Assembly: GCA_045533055.1 (NCBI GenBank)
Contig: JAZSHD010000181.1
Coordinates: 1-5,207, forward strand
Source of the DNA: SIG78 sp045533055
GTDB lineage: Bacteria > Verrucomicrobiota > Lentisphaeria > Victivallales > Victivallaceae
Length of the DNA: 5,207 nt
Reading direction: 5' to 3'
Under the pieces are notes generated by a model. That model saw nothing but the letters and a program-made list of their open reading frames with translations, searched no databases and was not told the DNA's origin. The stretch's first letter is position 1. Each line of letters begins with the position of its first letter. The translations under genes were made by a program, and so were the position numbers. Below are positions 4,862 to 5,207 of the stretch, in pieces.

Positions 4862-4867
4862 ATTATA
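4862..4867 (-). promoter_or_regulatory. Perfect -10 box (TATAAT) pointing into the three-gene operon
   Basis: TATAAT on the minus strand would start transcription near 4855, about 56 nt before the membrane-protein ATG. The hexamers 17-19 nt upstream are poor -35 matches, so a promoter is only possible. It lies within the presumed insertion-sequence remnant. Confidence 0.35.
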
Positions 4868-4939
4868 TTGTTTAAGCTCAAATTCCACTTCAGAACGAGT
4901 TGTGATTGGCTGAAAAAAAGCTTTATAAACCCGCATTCC

Positions 4940-4979
4940 GCTTTTTGCTCAAAACAAATCTTTGAGCAATGCAAAAAGC
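4940..4979. repeat. Inverted repeat GCTTTTTGC / GCAAAAAGC with inner TGCTCAAA / TTTGAGCA
   Basis: The 9-bp arms at 4940-4948 and 4971-4979 are perfect. An alternative 8-bp pairing (4946-4953 with 4961-4968) lies just inside. The two pairings overlap by three bases, giving a stem with a small asymmetric bulge. Confidence 0.5.
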
Positions 4980-4983
4980 AAGT

Positions 4984-5033
4984 GTTGTGCGGCACACTTT
5001 TTACCGCCAGCAATATTATATCTGCCGCACAAC
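4984..5033. repeat. 11-bp perfect inverted repeat GTTGTGCGGCA / TGCCGCACAAC
   Basis: The arms are 4984-4994 and 5023-5033, separated by 28 nt that include an AT-rich stretch (5010-5022). It does not carry the GTTRRRY/RYYYAAC core boxes of integron attC sites. The right arm abuts the next hairpin. Confidence 0.55.
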
Positions 5034-5061
5034 CACGGAGGGGATTGCTTTTCCCTCCGTG
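5034..5061. repeat. 9-bp perfect hairpin CACGGAGGG / CCCTCCGTG
   Basis: The arms are 5034-5042 and 5053-5061 around a 10-nt loop containing TTTT. It begins at the base after the preceding inverted repeat ends. No U-tract follows on either strand, so it is not a standard terminator. It lies 12 nt from the IS3-family tip. Confidence 0.5.
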
Positions 5062-5073
5062 ACCTCCCTGATG

Positions 5074-5092
5074 TGACCCCAAAAAATTGGAC
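5074..5092. repeat. Terminal inverted repeat of the IS3-family element
   Basis: TGACCCCAAAAAATTGGAC reads inwards from the outer tip at 5074. It lies 8 bp from the transposase stop codon. The partner repeat is outside the window. Confidence 0.65.
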
Positions 5093-5099
5093 GGATTAA

Positions 5100-5207
5100 T
5101 TACATGGAATGGGCTCGGAATTCAACCGGGCTCATTCCGTTTAGCCTTAAAGATACTCTTCCATTGTTGAAATAGCAAATATATTCTTCAAGTTTTTGTT
5201 GGAAATC
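5100..5207 (-). CDS. IS3-family transposase (OrfB, rve integrase core), C-terminal 35 residues
   Basis: The visible end reads FQQKLEEYICYFNNGRVSL followed by RLNGMSPVEFRAHSM and a TAA stop at 5100-5102. The pattern of an amphipathic KLEEYI-YFNN helix then RLNGMSPVEFR is the standard C-terminus of IS3-family OrfB (typically YYNxxRxxxxLxGxSPxxYR), most like the IS150 group. The catalytic DDE residues lie upstream and are outside the window, so activity cannot be judged. The usual Arg/Lys-rich NNKRI segment is NNGRV here. The gene is cut by the window edge rather than visibly broken. Confidence 0.88.
   Translation of the reverse strand, partial: DFQQKLEEYICYFNNGRVSLRLNGMSPVEFRAHSM

Larger units (their letters stand above)
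4813..5073. other. Gene-free, inverted-repeat-rich segment
   Basis: No reading frame here has a convincing start, ribosome site or recognisable product. The segment holds the presumed insertion-sequence tip (4824), a TATAAT box (4862-4867) and three consecutive inverted repeats (4940-4979, 4984-5033 and 5034-5061). It ends at the terminal repeat of the IS3-family element. It looks like mobile-element debris or a non-autonomous element. Confidence 0.45.
5074..5207 (-). mobile_element. IS3-family insertion sequence, one end only
   Basis: The terminal sequence TGACCCCAAAAAATTGGAC starting at 5074 is typical of IS3-family ends, which begin with TG and pair with CA. The C-terminus of the transposase lies just inside it, as expected for the 3' end of such an element. 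The rest of the element lies beyond the right edge, so completeness and target-site duplication cannot be judged. Confidence 0.8.

Noticed and set aside
4790..4936. Minus-strand 48-residue frame starting at ATG 4934-4936
   Set aside because: It has no convincing ribosome site, crosses the presumed insertion-sequence tip and overlaps the start of the membrane protein. It might be a transposase scrap but cannot be supported.
4984..5033. Integron attC site
   Set aside because: The arms are GTTGTGC and GCACAAC in the wrong order and do not fit the RYYYAAC / GTTRRRY core boxes; no cassette structure follows.
4819..5082. Minus-strand 87-residue frame between the IS3 end and the membrane gene
   Set aside because: It begins at a non-ATG codon inside the IS3 terminal repeat, passes through three inverted repeats, and has no ribosome site or recognisable product.

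Overview
The window is bacterial, and every gene I can support reads from the minus strand. Start codons have strong AGGAG-type ribosome binding sites at 7-9 nt. This argues against Bacteroidota, which rarely use such sites, but does not fix the phylum. A free-living or gut bacterium of the PVC group (for example Lentisphaerota) is a guess from the double-AAA+ / pentapeptide style of the genes, not a demonstrated fact. Genes are moderately GC-rich on the left and become AT-rich towards the right, where mobile-element debris lies.

Right edge (about 4824-5207): the C-terminus of an IS3-family transposase enters from the right and its terminal inverted repeat ends at 5074. Between it and the first cellular gene are about 250 bases with no gene. 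They are full of inverted repeats and finish at about 4824 in a sequence that resembles an insertion-sequence tip. A perfect TATAAT inside this segment points leftwards into the next genes.

Middle (3573-4799): three co-directional genes, closely spaced (24 and 15 nt gaps): a 102-residue four-helix membrane protein, an exported DUF3298 (RsiV C-terminal-like) protein, and a small Cys-rich protein of the DUF6980 type. They look like one accessory operon.

Left (1-3462): a second operon with four consecutive genes. They are (i) a 39-residue, extremely basic protein that ordinary gene callers would miss; (ii) a 238-residue pentapeptide-repeat beta-helix protein with 20-residue coils and a poly-Asp tail; (iii) a 774-residue protein with two AAA+ ATPase modules behind a roughly 280-residue helical N-terminal region; (iv) the start of a glycine-zipper protein (Gly every fourth residue) cut by the window edge. 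GC-rich hairpins separate ii from iii and iii from iv, and one sits in the leader before i. The leaders of ii and iii resemble each other.

The combination of a tandem AAA+ motor, a beta-helix protein with an acidic tail, a tiny polybasic protein and a glycine-zipper protein is the best candidate here for an undescribed system. The enzymatic part (ATP-driven remodelling) is supported by motifs. How the four proteins work together is inference: the AAA+ protein may remodel or load the beta-helix protein, the basic peptide may bind nucleic acid or the acidic tail, and the glycine-zipper protein may be a membrane-inserting partner.
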